Origin: Calliphora vicina
Taxonomy: Eukaryota; Arthropoda; Insecta; Diptera; Calliphoridae
Assembly: GCF_958450345.1 (NCBI RefSeq)
Contig: NC_088780.1
Location: 119,426,226-119,490,225, forward strand
DNA: 64,000 bases
Direction of reading: 5' to 3'
Shown here in pieces: positions 35,574 through 47,654 of this stretch (positions are counted from its first letter, which is position 1; each line of letters starts with the position of its first letter). A model generated the notes under the pieces. It ran no database searches and had not been told where the DNA came from. It saw only the letters and a program-made list of their open reading frames with translations. A program made the position numbers and the translations under genes.

Positions 35574-36904
35574 AAGTTTTTGTTATGAATTAGACCGTAA
35601 AAATATTTTTTTTTAAAAAAGTACTAAAAAGAGGGATTAAGCTCAAATTTCAAAAAAGTGCGAAAATCCATTTGAAATTTTTTTTAGAAGGACTACAATT
35701 AAATTTAAATTTAATTTCTGGTACAAAAACTTCGAAGTACCAAAATCAAAATGTACCGTTTTTAGCCTCTTAAAATTCGAAAATCCCTTCGTAGTGGATC
35801 TGCACATAAATAATTAAAAAATTTCAAGGCATACAAGGCATTCGAGTTTGGAGCTTCGGTTGGATGGTTTCCTCGACTATAACGGACACGTGTATTAACA
35901 TTTTTTGTATTTTAATGAAAATTTGTCAAAATAATCAAAATTTTCTTTTTAAATCGCAAAATGTTGATAACTTTGGAACGAATGGTTATTTAAATGAAGG
36001 CATACAATCTGGAACACTCCTTTTTATACTGTTTCCTGTTTCAAAATCTTGTTTTAATGGTCTTGCATCATTCTATATGCATTGCATTTTTACTTTACAC
36101 TAACGAAATATACAGAAATACACCATTGCAAAAATTAGAAAATGCAAAATTTTACAAATGCAAGACCATTCGTACTTAAAGGTGAACTCCGTTAATATTG
36201 TGAATTGGGCTATTATGTTGCAAGAAAAGCTCCTTATGACCAAAGAACTGCATTACTAAACAATACTTGCAAAACACAAATAAATCTTATTTACTTTTAA
36301 GATTCTATATATTTTAAATTTTTTTTATGATTGTTTTTATTTTGTATAAATTGCATTAAGTAGTTAACACTGTTCATTTTTATATTCGTTTTACTCTGAA
36401 CTTAAAACACAAATAACCTTTAGGCAAATAAGAAAGTTGTGTATTTTTTAAATAAACCTTGCTTTTTTTAATGCGAATTTGAAAATATTTACATGATTTA
36501 ATACTTAAATTTGTGTTGTCTTGTTTGATTTTATTATTTTTTTTACTTTTTTAATGCTAAAAGATAAAATAAATACCAAGAAGAACTGACAAATTTAAAT
36601 TTAAATCGAAATTAAGCCTAAGCTGTTAAAAAACTTTTGCATGCAAAACAGTGGGTAAACATTACTTAAAAAGATTCCATATACATATGTTGAATATATG
36701 ACGTGGAAAAAGAAAAACTTATAATAACTCGGTTATATTTAACTCGACATTCATGTATTATATCATAGATAAATACATAAACCTTAGTCACAGACCTAAC
36801 TCAGTTGTGAAAAACCTAAGTGTTGTGAATATATTAGTAAATAAATCTATGTGAAAACAATAACTCTGATATGTGTAATTTGTTTGCCTATTTTTTTTTG
36901 TTCT
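35574..36904. other. Unassigned AT-rich sequence
   Basis: No supported gene. The frame at 35864-36103 has no domain. At 36641-36740 a segment (TTGCATGCAAAACAGTGGGT) resembles 49258-49345. A CATAGAG-family MITE fragment (CTAAGTGTTGTGAATATATT) lies at about 36780-36870. Confidence 0.35.
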
Positions 36905-37245
36905 TTTTTCCAAAGGGAAGCTTAGATCTTTTCCTAGAAGATCTTTTTGGTCGCTTAGTGGGATGCGAGTGGGATATCTATCGAAATAAATGTTTTGTAA
37001 CTCAAAAACTTTGTTGACTTTTCTTTCAAAATGGACCCTTTTTTAATTTTTTTAATGCTCATAAGAAAGCATACGTCTTTTCCTTTAAGAGCTTTTTTGT
37101 CATTGAGTGGTATTCGAGTGGGATATATATCAAAATAAATGTTTTGTAACTCAAGACATACAATTTTAATCTTTTTTTTGCAAAACTTAATTTTTTTTTG
37201 CTCAAAAGAAAACTTAGGTGTATTCCTTTAAGAGTTTTTTTATGG
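36905..37245 (+). repeat. Tandem repeat, about 2.3 diverged units of about 145 bp
   Basis: Units start near 36913, 37062 and 37204 with AGAAAGCATACGTCTTTTCC-like text. The first two share GAGTGGGATATCTATC and AAAATAAATGTTTTGTAACTC. Confidence 0.7.
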
Positions 37246-37261
37246 TACACAGAATGGTTCG

Positions 37262-37460
37262 GACAACTAAATAATGATAAATAGTTAAACATATTATTAT
37301 GTACAACCATTAAATGTTACGTTTCTATACGCGTAGTCATAACATGTTTAAGATGTAAACATAATATGTTTACAACAACTAAATAATAATAAATAGGTAA
37401 ACATATTATATTATGTAGTCATAATATGTTTAAGATGCAAACAAAATATGTTTACTTTTA
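37262..37460 (+). repeat. Tandem repeat, two units of about 112 bp
   Basis: CAACTAAATAATGATAAATA and CAACTAAATAATAATAAATA begin the two units. Both continue with TAAACATATTAT, GTAGTCATAAYATG, TTTAAGATG and ATATGTTTAC. Confidence 0.75.
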
Positions 37461-37653
37461 ATAGTCTTTTTTCCCACCATTTGTTTTTTCCACATCAGGT
37501 TTGTCTAATCTGTGTTATTTTTACAAGTAAATTTTGAGTGTCTGTAATTCCCATTCACTCTATAGTTTTATTTGTATATTATCTTTAACTTTTCTGGAGC
37601 GAATTACAATAAATTTCAGTGAATTTATTAATAATATTTTAATTGCGAATTTA

Positions 37654-38578
37654 AAGAAGTGGCCACTTAAAATCCGTACGCACTGTAGTAATCATAACAA
37701 CGCCCCCTGTTATCAAAAAGGAAAAAGATTTACATATGTTTTTAACAACAAATCTACCGTTATTCTACAGTAAATTGCAAGTCATTATGTTTCGTTTTAA
37801 TAAGTGTAGACACAATGGAAAAAGAAGCTAGAGAAAAAATTGTGCACAAATATTTAGAAAATCCGACTTTGTCGGGTTATAAGATAGCCAAAATCTGATT
37901 TTCGGCAGATATCAGATCAAAAATTGTATGTCTCGGCAGCTCGAGGTTGTGTGAATACGTAAAATTTAACAAAAATATTAATTTAGCAGGCAATCCGCAG
38001 CTGCGGCTTGAAGAGTTAAGCTTCTCAGACATGTTTTTAAATAATTTTCAGAATTATATATAAAAAGAGAGTTTGGAAAAGCGATTGCTGTCATTTATAA
38101 GACATCACACATCTGATACAAAGTTTTAGCCAAGTTGTCATTACTCAATGACAAGTTGTCATTACTCAAATACAACTATGAAGTGGTATAATGAGAATAA
38201 TATTGATGTTATACCAAAACACATCAATTAAACAAATTGCCCAAATCTTCGTCCAATTGAGATATATTGGGCCATTGTTAAACGTAAATTGAAAAAGAGT
38301 GGAGGTACAGTAAATAACCAGATTTTGATGAGAAAAAGTGGAATAAATATGCTTGAATAACGGTAGAAGTGGGAAGAAAAGTTGTGCAGCTATTAATAGG
38401 AGACATAAAAAGAAAAGCCAGAACATTTATTTGAAATGAAGACACATAAGCCTACAGTTATACTTTTTTAAAGCTTAATAAATTACCTTTAATTTCATGT
38501 ATAAGATGTGAACATAAGTTGTTTAATTTAAAAGTTATGGTTTCTTTAATCCGTCCCGATTTTAAGTGGCCACTTCTT
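37654..38578 (+). mobile_element. Tc1/mariner-superfamily element, DD37E-like, deleted
   Basis: Perfect inverted ends begin AAGAAGTGGCCACTTAAAAT, with a TA on each side (37652-37653 and 38579-38580), so the 925-bp boundaries are firm. The end itself contains the palindrome AAGTGGCCACTT. The interior holds the two ends of a transposase gene with the middle removed. Intact members should be near 1.3 kb. Confidence 0.9.
37815..38420 (+). pseudogene. Tc1/mariner-type transposase, internally deleted
   Basis: A true ATG opens MEKEAREKIVHKYLENPTLS GYKIAKI, then a stop. After a gap come SCHYSNTTMKWYNENNIDVI, PKHIN and NCPNLRPIEIYWAIVKRKLK in other frames. The C-terminal block with SCHYS (normally preceded by the second catalytic D) and LRPIE carrying the final E matches a Tc1/mariner branch that I recall as DD37E. 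The catalytic D before SCHYS is lost. A small tandem copy of AAGTTGTCATTACTCAA (about 38134 and 38153) adds a further defect. Confidence 0.75.
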
Positions 38579-38584
38579 TAGTAC

Positions 38585-38875
38585 CTAAAAAAAAGTATTA
38601 AAATAAAATTTAGTATTTATACAAATAAATTTTAATAATAATATGATTATTTTGGATCATAATATGATTTAATTGGGTCATAAATATGATTACTTTGGGT
38701 CATATTATGATTGATTTATATCATAATCTGATTATTTCAGAACATGTTGTGATTGATTTGTATCATAATATGATTATTTCAGAACATATTATGATATTTC
38801 ATGATACCAATAATGATCATAATATGTTTTGGACTACAAGCATAAATCTGGTCATAATATATTGCTCTTAGTTTA
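38585..38875 (+). repeat. Short tandem/interspersed CATAATATGATT repeats
   Basis: Variants of TCATAATATGATTATTT recur at least eight times between 38635 and 38870, some as near palindromes. Similar CATAATATGTTT words flank the Tc1/mariner element on its left at 37355-37455, so the element may have inserted inside a larger repeat tract. Confidence 0.65.
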
Positions 38876-39110
38876 TGGTTACCACAACCATGTTTTTTCT
38901 CTGCGTGTCCGTTTATTCTATGGTTAGTAGTTTAGCGTTAGGTATTTTTCATGCTTAGAAAAACAAAACTAAAGAAAATTTAGAAATTTTGGAGAACTTT
39001 AAATTTTACATAAATACAAACAATATTATCAAATTCAGAAGAGGATCAAAAAAAAATTTAAATTTTTCAATTCTCACCACATATAAAAATAATCTAGAAA
39101 GCGCCTACAT

Positions 39111-39427
39111 CATAGCAGAACAAGCAAGGTACAATTATTAAAAAGTATGTTCTCATTTATACATTCCCTATAACGTCAAACAAAAGAAAATTAGAAAAAA
39201 ACAAAACGAAATGTCTAAAACACAAATTTTTGTGTATTTACTTTTTTTCGTGAAATATTTAATTCAAACTAAAATTTTTCCAAATAAATGTGTGTTGGTT
39301 TTAATATAACGTGCAAAACATCGCAAAATATAAATAAATAGTGATGCGAGTACATGCTTTATTTGACGTTGTTGGGATAAATATTGACAACTATCCATAA
39401 TAATTGTACCTGGTTGATTCTGCCATG
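39111..39427. mobile_element. MITE with 9-bp target duplication, copy 1
   Basis: The ends CATAGCAGAACAAGCAAGGT and, inverted, CATGGCAGAATCAACCAGGT begin terminal repeats of about 72 bp that include AATTATTA and ACGTCAAA. An exact 9-bp direct repeat CGCCTACAT flanks it at 39102-39110 and 39428-39436. Length is 317 bp, non-coding. Nine-bp duplications and long terminal repeats are typical of Mutator-like elements. That class call is inference. Confidence 0.9.
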
Positions 39428-39896
39428 CGCCTACATAATATACAATATACATTTTCTAATAAATTTTTAAACTTTAAACAATTGTAGAAAAAATTATTTC
39501 ATGAAGAAAAGATCTATTTTTGAATTAAATTATTGTTTGTTGTTGAATTTGTGCTCTGTAGGCCCTTCTGTATATTTATTTAAATATTAACTTTTCTTCA
39601 ATGAATTTACTGAAATTTAAACTTCTTAACCGAAAACTATCTAAAAATAATTTTTAACATTATTTTGTATACGCAATGAAACAACAAAATAATAAGATTT
39701 TTTACATAATTAAACCAACGAAAATCTATTTGTAAAAGGAAATTTGCAGATACATAAATATGTACGTTACAAAAACAACACACTTTTATTATTTGTATAT
39801 ACCAAATGCACACAGCAGAATAAAACCCTGAATCCCTCTTATTCTATGTTTAACATAACACTTACTCACACTATTTTTGAATGTGTTTTACTGTGA

Positions 39897-40678
39897 CCCA
39901 GCAGTTCTTGGGAAATGTCCCGAACTAGTAATTTTACCTATAATTTAGACTCACCACTAGTTATATAAATAGCTAGGTGATATGTGTATTTCCTAAGCAA
40001 GGATTCAATTGACCCTACATATATTACAAATGGATTGCCTGATAGCTGATGTTAATCCAATGCATTGTTTCATATAAAGTGTCACTTTACGATAATAATT
40101 TTTGTAAGTGAAATACCAAATAGATAAACATCGACTTCAATTTTATCTGCTAACAGTTAATTAAATGTGATTGACCGACTCTAGATTATTTGGCGTAAGT
40201 AAAGTAACTAGTCACTTAGGTATAATATACAATTATTTTCAAAGTAACTTTTACGGTACAGTAATATATAAATTGACTTTGTCAGATAATGTTAGTAGTG
40301 AGTAAATTGAATAGTCCTTTAATATAAATATAATTAGACTTTTGATATGACTACACATTGGTCTGACATAGGATAGTAAAACGATATTTAAATCTGCATT
40401 ATATAGTGAGTTAAATAGCTTATCCCTGGAATAAAAATAAAAATGGGACACTAAGTGCCAATGGACTCTCCAATAGATTACTTCTGGTACGTTAGATAAC
40501 TACTTTCTAAAGTGCAGTATAAATTAACTCTTGAAGTGACTACACTCTCGATTACTTGGAGACACTAAGAAGACAATTGAATGCATGCTAGATTACCTGG
40601 GATGAATAAAGTAACCAATAAACTTCCAACTGATCAGATATTAGTAAAAACTACTGACTACTTGTAAAACTGCTGGGA
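39897..40678. mobile_element. AACTGCTGGG-family element
   Basis: It starts CCCAGCAGTTCTTGGGAAAT and ends AAAACTGCTGGG, so the outer ten bases are inverted. The interior repeats motifs such as TCACTTAGG, GTGACTACACTC and GATTACCTGGGATG found at 5280-5460, 22140 and 62880-62960. It is non-coding. Target duplication not clear. Confidence 0.55.
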
Positions 40679-40710
40679 TATAGTGCATGTGTTGCATACA
40701 TCCATGTACA

Positions 40711-42061
40711 TTAGAGTGACAATCAGTTGTATGGAAAAAAAATTTGTTAAAATTTAGAAGAGTGCCGGGTGGAATATTGTGACACTAGGCTTATAAGTTA
40801 TATGCAAAATTTTACTATTTATATGGAATAAATAGGTGAAACTCGTTAACTTTCTGCATTGTTTTCTAGAAATATGTAGATTTATTTATATTAATGAATA
40901 TTACATTAAAAAAATGTTTGGTAACCCTGTCCTTTGGGTAAAAATAACCCAAAACTTTATTATCGCCAAAATTCGGAAAAAATACAAATTTTTCAGTTTT
41001 TGTAAAAATGTTGCTACTAAATAAATACTTTTGCAATTGAGTGAAAAAGAATCGAAATTTGTACGTAATTATCGTTGTAATGAGATATAAATGACAATAT
41101 TTGGTTAAAAAATGTTAAAGTTATTGCCACTTGAACAAAAAATTTAGGAAAACCAAACATAAAACAAAAATTTTTTAAATAAAAGCTAATTTTTATTTAA
41201 AATATATCCGTATTTACTTGTGTATGAGTTTTTGTCTTCGTAGGATACTGTTAACATATTCGCAGGTATAGCCAAAAAAAATAATTTTTTTAACGGCTCT
41301 TTCGAATTTCCATTTTCAATTTTTTAAAAATTTTGTTAAACTAATTTCAGAATTTTTTGATCATCACATTGGGATTTATTGACATCATAATAGGGAATAA
41401 AAATGTGAAAAAATTATTTCCGTACCTGCGATATAAATTTTTCGATTTTCAAGAAAAACTAATTTTTTGTACAAATTTTGGCGAATGAGCCCAATTTCCT
41501 TACTGATATAAATTTTAAGGAAAACCTCTTCATAATATTATAGTCCTGGTAATTTTAAATATGGTCTTAAAGTTTTACTAAAATCGGAAAACGATAACCT
41601 TTAAATCGTGAAGGTCAAAGGTTAAATTTTTCAATATTTGGAATTTCTAATGAAAAGATAGCGAAATGTTATATATTTTTGGGTCGATTTTAATGAAACT
41701 TGAAAAATTTGCATTTTTTTTGAATTTTGGCGATAATACAGTTTTTGGGTAATTTTGACCCAACGGAGATACCGGGTTAATTTCCCAAAAAAAATTTTTA
41801 ATGTAATATTCATTAATATAAATAAATCTACATATTTCTAGAAAACAATGCTGAAAGTTAACGAGTTTCTCCTATGTATTCCATATAAATAGTAAAATAT
41901 AAAATTTTGCATATATCTGAACTTTGACCTCGATGCGCCTTGGACCAGAAATCGTTGTCCGATTTGGCTCAAATTTTCAGCACTTAACTTTTAGGCCTAG
42001 CGTCACAATATTCCACCCGGAAATCTTTTAAATCTTAAAACAAAATCGGCTGTCACACTAA
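40711..42061. mobile_element. 1.35-kb fold-back element
   Basis: The outer ends TTAGAGTGACA and, inverted, TTAGTGTGACA are flanked by TGTACA on both sides (40705-40710 and 42062-42067). A second conserved inverted block starts CCGGGTGGAATATTGTGAC (40764 and the inverse ending 42020), followed by more than 100 bp of paired sequence (TAACTTTCTGCATTGTTTTC with its inverse). The centre matches the element at 23965-25145. No protein is recognised; the short frames inside are arm sequence. Confidence 0.75.
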
Positions 42062-43262
42062 TGTACATACTCCATTAAACCATTACTAAACACAACATGT
42101 ATTTAACGAAAGATAAATGCAAAAAATAGGAGAAGAAAAACTAAAGCGACATACGAAAAAATGCAAAATAAAAAGAACAAAAACTTTAACATTCCATGGT
42201 GAATAGTTTAACTTAAACTCAATCTCTCCGGTTACCTTTCATATTTGCTTTCAAACCGCCATACTTCACTCTCTCTTGCAAAACAGCCAAGACCAACAGC
42301 TTCAAGTGTAATGTAAATGTCTATAGACAGGATTGAAAATACGGAAAAAAATTGGACGTGAATATTTTTGCGTTCCAAAATAGAAAATGTGTATGCACTA
42401 GATTCATGTACATGTGTATACATGTAGTTGCATGTTAAACTTTAGTTTGTTTAAACTTGCAACAGAGTGCGAAAATAGTGTAATCTTTTGTTGTACTTAC
42501 TACATGTATATATTATTCCCATTTGAACAAAACTTAGATTTTCAAAAGAAGAACAATAATTGTAATCTTTGGCGACATGACTTTTCACAGCTTGTAACTT
42601 TCTTAAATACCTTCTTCTCCTAATAAAGGACCTAATTCATTTACATTACTGTAATCAACGTGCATCATGTGGCATATGAGTACAAGAGTTTTCCTTTATC
42701 CGGTTGTAGTTTGCTACATTTTTTTCTTTGTTGCACTTGAATTATGCAAAAATAAATAAAGAGACAGGTGATGTTTGCCATTTTTTAAAACGCATGTTTG
42801 CTTTTGGATAACGTGTGTGTGGGTACGCATCAAAGTTTTCTAATATTTTACTTTTCCAAAAAAAAAAACAAAAAAACGTACAAAAAAGAGCAACAAATTT
42901 TAAAATTTAATACTCGTACAAGAGTTTGTGAAGCAAATCAAAGTTGGTAGGAAATAGTTTTGGATTTATGAAGGTAAGATGTAAGATGACAGTATTATAG
43001 TGTATGGTTTCTTCCTGATGGTGAAGTTACAAACAAAAATATGTAGAACAAAATTTCAGTTAATATATTTTAAAAGGAATATTTTAACTGAAATTAACTT
43101 TATCTAAATAGTTTTAATTCATGTAGCTTAGGGTGGTGCACATTTTATTTAAAGTTTCGAGATATAAAGGCACGTTGCCTTAAACACGAACATTTTTATA
43201 ATCATTAAAGGCATCGAATAAACGCATAGAACGGAAGGAGAGAGCAATAAAATGGAAAAGAT
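42062..43262. other. Unassigned sequence
   Basis: No supported gene. The frames at 42232 and 42414 carry no recognisable domain. Confidence 0.35.
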
Positions 43263-43414
43263 GAGGAGCTGCAGAACAAAAGGTACTTCTTCGATTTTTT
43301 TAGAAATTGATTTTTTGGTATTTTTATAATATTTGGGTTGAAATCTTCTAGGAAAAATGAATTTTCCAAAATTGTTAAATTTTCTAAAAAGTACCTTTTG
43401 TTCTGCGGCTCCTC
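43263..43414. mobile_element. GAGGAGC MITE, short form
   Basis: The ends GAGGAGCTGCAGAACAAAAG and, inverted, GAGGAGCCGCAGAACAAAAG (one mismatch in 20), then GTAC, enclose 152 bp. The interior GGTTGAAATCTTCTAG is shared with the longer copies at 46630 and 59664. Confidence 0.85.
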
Positions 43415-45059
43415 ACATACGGATGATACACTAACAAAATACATGCAATACATTCTCATGAATTAGGTTTTTGACAGCAGACATAGGTTTTTGGCTCTCA
43501 GTTACCTATCTAGTTGGCAAATATGATTAAAGGCCTTATTTGTAAAAATTGAGTATGAATAATCAATTTATACCCCTAAAATTTCAGCAGATAAATTTAC
43601 CTAAAAGGCAACATGACATTAATTTGAAATCAATACTTACGGAAAACAACTACTAAATATTTTTACTCCATAAGTAATTAGGCACTGATGGATATATGTA
43701 TGTTTGTTGAAATTTCGGTCATTAATATTGTATACTTATTTGAGATTCTTTAATACTCATTTTTATATAATCATATTGGTTATGTAAAAGTATATCTATG
43801 TATATTTATCATTCAAGTGATTCAAATTCAATTTTGTCAGCCAACAAATAAATCATAATTTCCTCGTTTTATGATAATTTTCCAATCATTATTATATATT
43901 TGTCATTTATTTCAATTCCCTTCTTCACACTTCAATGGCTCATTTCCGGTTGGAAGGAAAAGGTATTTGCTCGTAATGCCAAACGATGTGAGAATGACAG
44001 GGCAAGTGGGAAAGTGAATGCGAGTATTAAAAAGATTGATGATTTTTTATTTCTAAGCTATAAAATCAGTTCAAATAATAATAATAATTCGGTAAGCATA
44101 ATTTATTTGTTGTTACAAATCAATGGCGGAAATGATAATAGATAAACCACAGTTATATACTTATTTATTGTTATTTTACTTAAATAAATTAATAAGAAAA
44201 TATATGTATATAAGTGCTATAGTTAAAGAAATCAAATAATGTAGAAATTTAGAGATACATATGGCAATTCCAAATCATCGTACGTGACATTTGTACGCCT
44301 ATAGAGTGGAATTGATTTTGCAATAATAAGAGTATCTGAAAAATAATTTGGTCTTTATGTTCCATTCAGAGGGTACTATATTTTAAAGTAATAGAAAGTT
44401 CTTTCGAAATATTGTTGTCCAAAACATTGAGCGAAATACGGGTATATCGTACGTGACATAAAACGGAACTCATTTTGAGGTACATGTAGAAATATGCGAA
44501 AATATTCGAATCGTGAGAGGCGTTATGTTTTCTTTTAATTTCTTACACTAAACGAAATATTTTTCCTTTGTAATCCGTCATATTTAAATAAAAACAATCT
44601 TTGGATGATTTTATAATAAATAAAATTTAATATCATACGTGACATACCGTACGTGACAGATTTTTCTCTTATAATAAAACAATATATATTCTGTATATGT
44701 ATACAAAAACTAAACAAATTAATAGAAAAACTAAACAAATTAATAGAAAATATACATTCCGTTTCATACTACAAGCTAATTGGGAGCCTACTTTTTGCCG
44801 CAATTTTAGCCTAAAACATTAAAAAATTAAATATAATCAGTTTAAACTATTATTTTTGTCTTTAAAATGTTTATTATGTTCTTCTATTCAAATCATCTTG
44901 AAAAAAAGTTTCAAGGGTTTTTGTTTTTTCAGTCGTGGTAGCGATTCTCGTGGAATTGACCATATGTAACTATTAGATAAATAATCCATCTATATGTTAT
45001 TTGAAACATGTTTATTAATTGATGATTACTCTTACAATAAACATATTTGGTACACATAA
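43415..45059. other. Unassigned sequence with TACGTGACA motif cluster
   Basis: No supported gene. The motif TACGTGACA occurs at about 44281, 44450, 44635 and 44651. The 81-codon frame at 43900-44145 has no known domain. Confidence 0.35.
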
Positions 45060-45655
45060 ATAGGGTAAAATATGCGTAAATTGAATCGCTATAAAATAAA
45101 ATCATTTCTGCTTCGAATCATTACTTGTGATGAAAAATGGAACCATTACGATAACCCGAAGCGTAGGAGATTGTATGCGAAGCTAAGCCAACCAGCCGAA
45201 TCGACACCAAAGCCAAATATCCATGGCACTAAGTTAATGCTCAATATTTGGTGGGAGAAAAATGGTCCTTTATATTATGAGCTGCTGAAATCTAACCAGA
45301 CACTCATCACAGGTAACATGTACCGAACGCAACTTATTCGTTTGAAGCGGCAGCACATGAAACCATAGTATTCGATCATGACAACGCTCGGCCACGTGTT
45401 GTAATATATGTTAAAAAGTATTTAGAATAAAGTGGTTGGGAAGTTTTGCCTCACTTTATAGTCCAGAACGTGCATCGTCAGACTACTATTTGTTTCGATC
45501 GATACACAACGATCTCTCTGGGATTCGCTTCACTTTGTATCCGATATGAGCTTGACTCGTTTGTGGCCTCAAGTGATGAGCAGTTCTTTTGGCTCGGAAT
45601 CCATATGTCTTTATAACGATGGGAAAAGTTCATAGCTAACAATGGCCAATACTTT
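45060..45655 (+). pseudogene. mariner transposase, dead fragment
   Basis: An open frame from 45072 reads FLLRIITCDEKWNHYDNPKR (first catalytic D kept), PAESTPKPNIHGTKLMLNIW, GPLYYELLKSNQT, TGNMYRTQLIRLKRQHMKP. It then breaks; other frames give SRTCIVRLLFVSI-type remains of SPDLAPSDYxLFRSI, and finally LDSFVASSDEQFFWLGIH and RWEKFIANNGQYF, the usual mariner C-terminus. The helix-turn-helix half is absent. It is better preserved than 11602-12005 and probably the same lineage. Confidence 0.85.
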
Positions 45656-45741
45656 AAATAAATTTAAATTGTACAAATATTTCAAAATCTCGCATTTTTC
45701 ATAGATCGAAAACTTTCCTGTCAAAGACATAACTTAGTTGT

Positions 45742-46444
45742 AAACAAGGAAGGAAGTATGGTCGGTTAAGCCCGACCATATAATACCCTACACTAAGTAA
45801 AAGAGCAAACACATTTTTCTTTTAAAATTTCAATAATTTATATTTTTGCGAGATTTTCGGAACTGGGCCTTATATGGGAGCTATGACTAATTATGGACCG
45901 ATCACCATGAAATTAAGTCGTGTGATTTATGTCTATACGAAAGTTATTTATGTTGAATTTTGTGTGTTTGCCAACATTTAAGAGATTTATGCACGTTAAA
46001 GTGATTTTTGGAAGCGGATCTATATGGGAGCTATGACTAATTATGGAGCGATCCTAACTAAATTTGGTGAAATGAATTTCGTATATATAAAACTTATTTG
46101 GAGCGAAATTTGTGGAGATACATGTATAAATTAAACATTTATCACCGATAAAGTCCAATTTCGGGAGAACATTGTATGGGGGCTAGGTGAAATAATGGAC
46201 CGATTTCAGCCAATTTCAATAAGCACCGTCCTTGGACCGAAAAAAATATATGTACCAAATTTTATCGAAATAAATTCAAAATTGCGACCTGTACTTTGCG
46301 CACAAGGTTTACATGGACAGACTCAGAAAGTGATTCTAAGTCGATCGGTATACTTTAAGGTGGGTGTTAGACTAATATTTTTGGGCGTTACCAACATCTG
46401 CACAAACGCGTTTGACCCTCCCCACTATGGTGGTGAAGGGTATA
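45742..46444 (-). mobile_element. INE-1-like element, full length
   Basis: This 703-bp reverse copy runs from AAACAAGGAAGGAAGTATGG and the hairpin GGTCGGTTAAGCCCGACC to CTCCCCACTATGGTGGTGAA GGGTATA. It keeps the GTATGGGGGCTAGGTGAAAT and ATATGGGAGCTATGACTAAT landmarks. The GTCCGTC tract is reduced. The 106-codon frame at 46195-46515 lies across it and is not a gene. Confidence 0.78.
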
Positions 46445-46629
46445 AAAACCTAAGTGGAGTAAAAAAACTATATGAAAACCAAAATGTGATGATTTTGAGT
46501 CATTTTTTTATTTGAGAAATTTTTATTGTTACTAAATAGAATTTGAGATTTTTAAACAACTTAGGATAATAACAAATATTTTGTAGTTCAATTTCGTATT
46601 TTGGACGTCATGCAGTTAGATGGGTATAT

Positions 46630-47176
46630 GAGGAGCCGCAGAACAAAAGGTACTTTTTCGCATCTTTTCAAAAATTGGTTTTCTGGTATTTTTTTAATAT
46701 TTGGGTTGAAATATTCTAGAAACAATCAAGTCAGCAAATTTTTTTAATTTTTTTACTAAGTACTTAAATGGGTTCTAGAAAAATTTGTGCTTAACAAAAC
46801 GTACAACACTATTACAAAACGAAAAAAAATATTTAATTTCTATGTGTAATTTGTTTATATTAGATCAGGATTAAAAACATTCATTTAAATTATTATCGTT
46901 AAAAAAAACTCATAAAAACATACTTTTTAAATTTTTTTTAACAAAACGTAATTTGTTTTTCTTTATTTTTCAACAAAAGATTCTTTTACCGATATTAAAA
47001 TGGTTTTATATCAAACATCGTTATCATTTAATGTGGTGACTTATGGCAGATGTATCTGTTGATAAGTAAGAAACTTGTTACCATTTCCAGGTTTTTTAAG
47101 GGGGCGAAATAAATAAAACTCATTTTCCCAAAAATTTTAAATGTGCGAAAAAGTACCTTTTGTTCTGCGGCTCCTC
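46630..47176. mobile_element. GAGGAGC MITE, long form
   Basis: The ends GAGGAGCCGCAGAACAAAAG and its exact inverse enclose 547 bp, continuing into GTACTTTTTCGCA on both sides (31 bp or so). Both flanks read TATA/TATAC, so a TA duplication with ends TATGAGGAGCC is possible. AT-rich, non-coding interior. Confidence 0.85.
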
Positions 47177-47654
47177 ATATACGTAATATGTATTTAAATA
47201 TACATACATAACCCAGTTGTTCTGGGTGGCAGTCCTGGGACACCAGTTACGAAATTAAATTGCCTAGTGTGACAGTGGTCTAAGCAATATTTCGTAGCAG
47301 TCATTGGTTATTCTTTCGCTTATTTTCTCACTTAGATTTAACATAGAAGTGGTGTCACTACTATTTAATTTACATTAAAAACGGAGTTCTAAGCGAATTT
47401 AATGATACGCCTATAAAGACTTGCAAGTTAGAATTTAATAAATGTAGATTACAATAATATTTGCATTTGTAAGTTAAGGTATAGTACCATGAATACTGAT
47501 TTTGCAATTGAAAGAATACTTTTGTATATTTTCATAACTATATCAGCCCAATTATCAAAAAAAAACCCGCGGAAAAACTCCGGGGAATTTTTTTTTTCAT
47601 AATTGGGAGAAAAGGGAAATAAATCTGTAACTTCTAAATAACATGAATATTCAA

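Noticed and set aside
46195..46515. 106-codon open frame
   Set aside because: It is the antisense of an INE-1-like element and its right flank; similar peptides arise wherever the repeat occurs.
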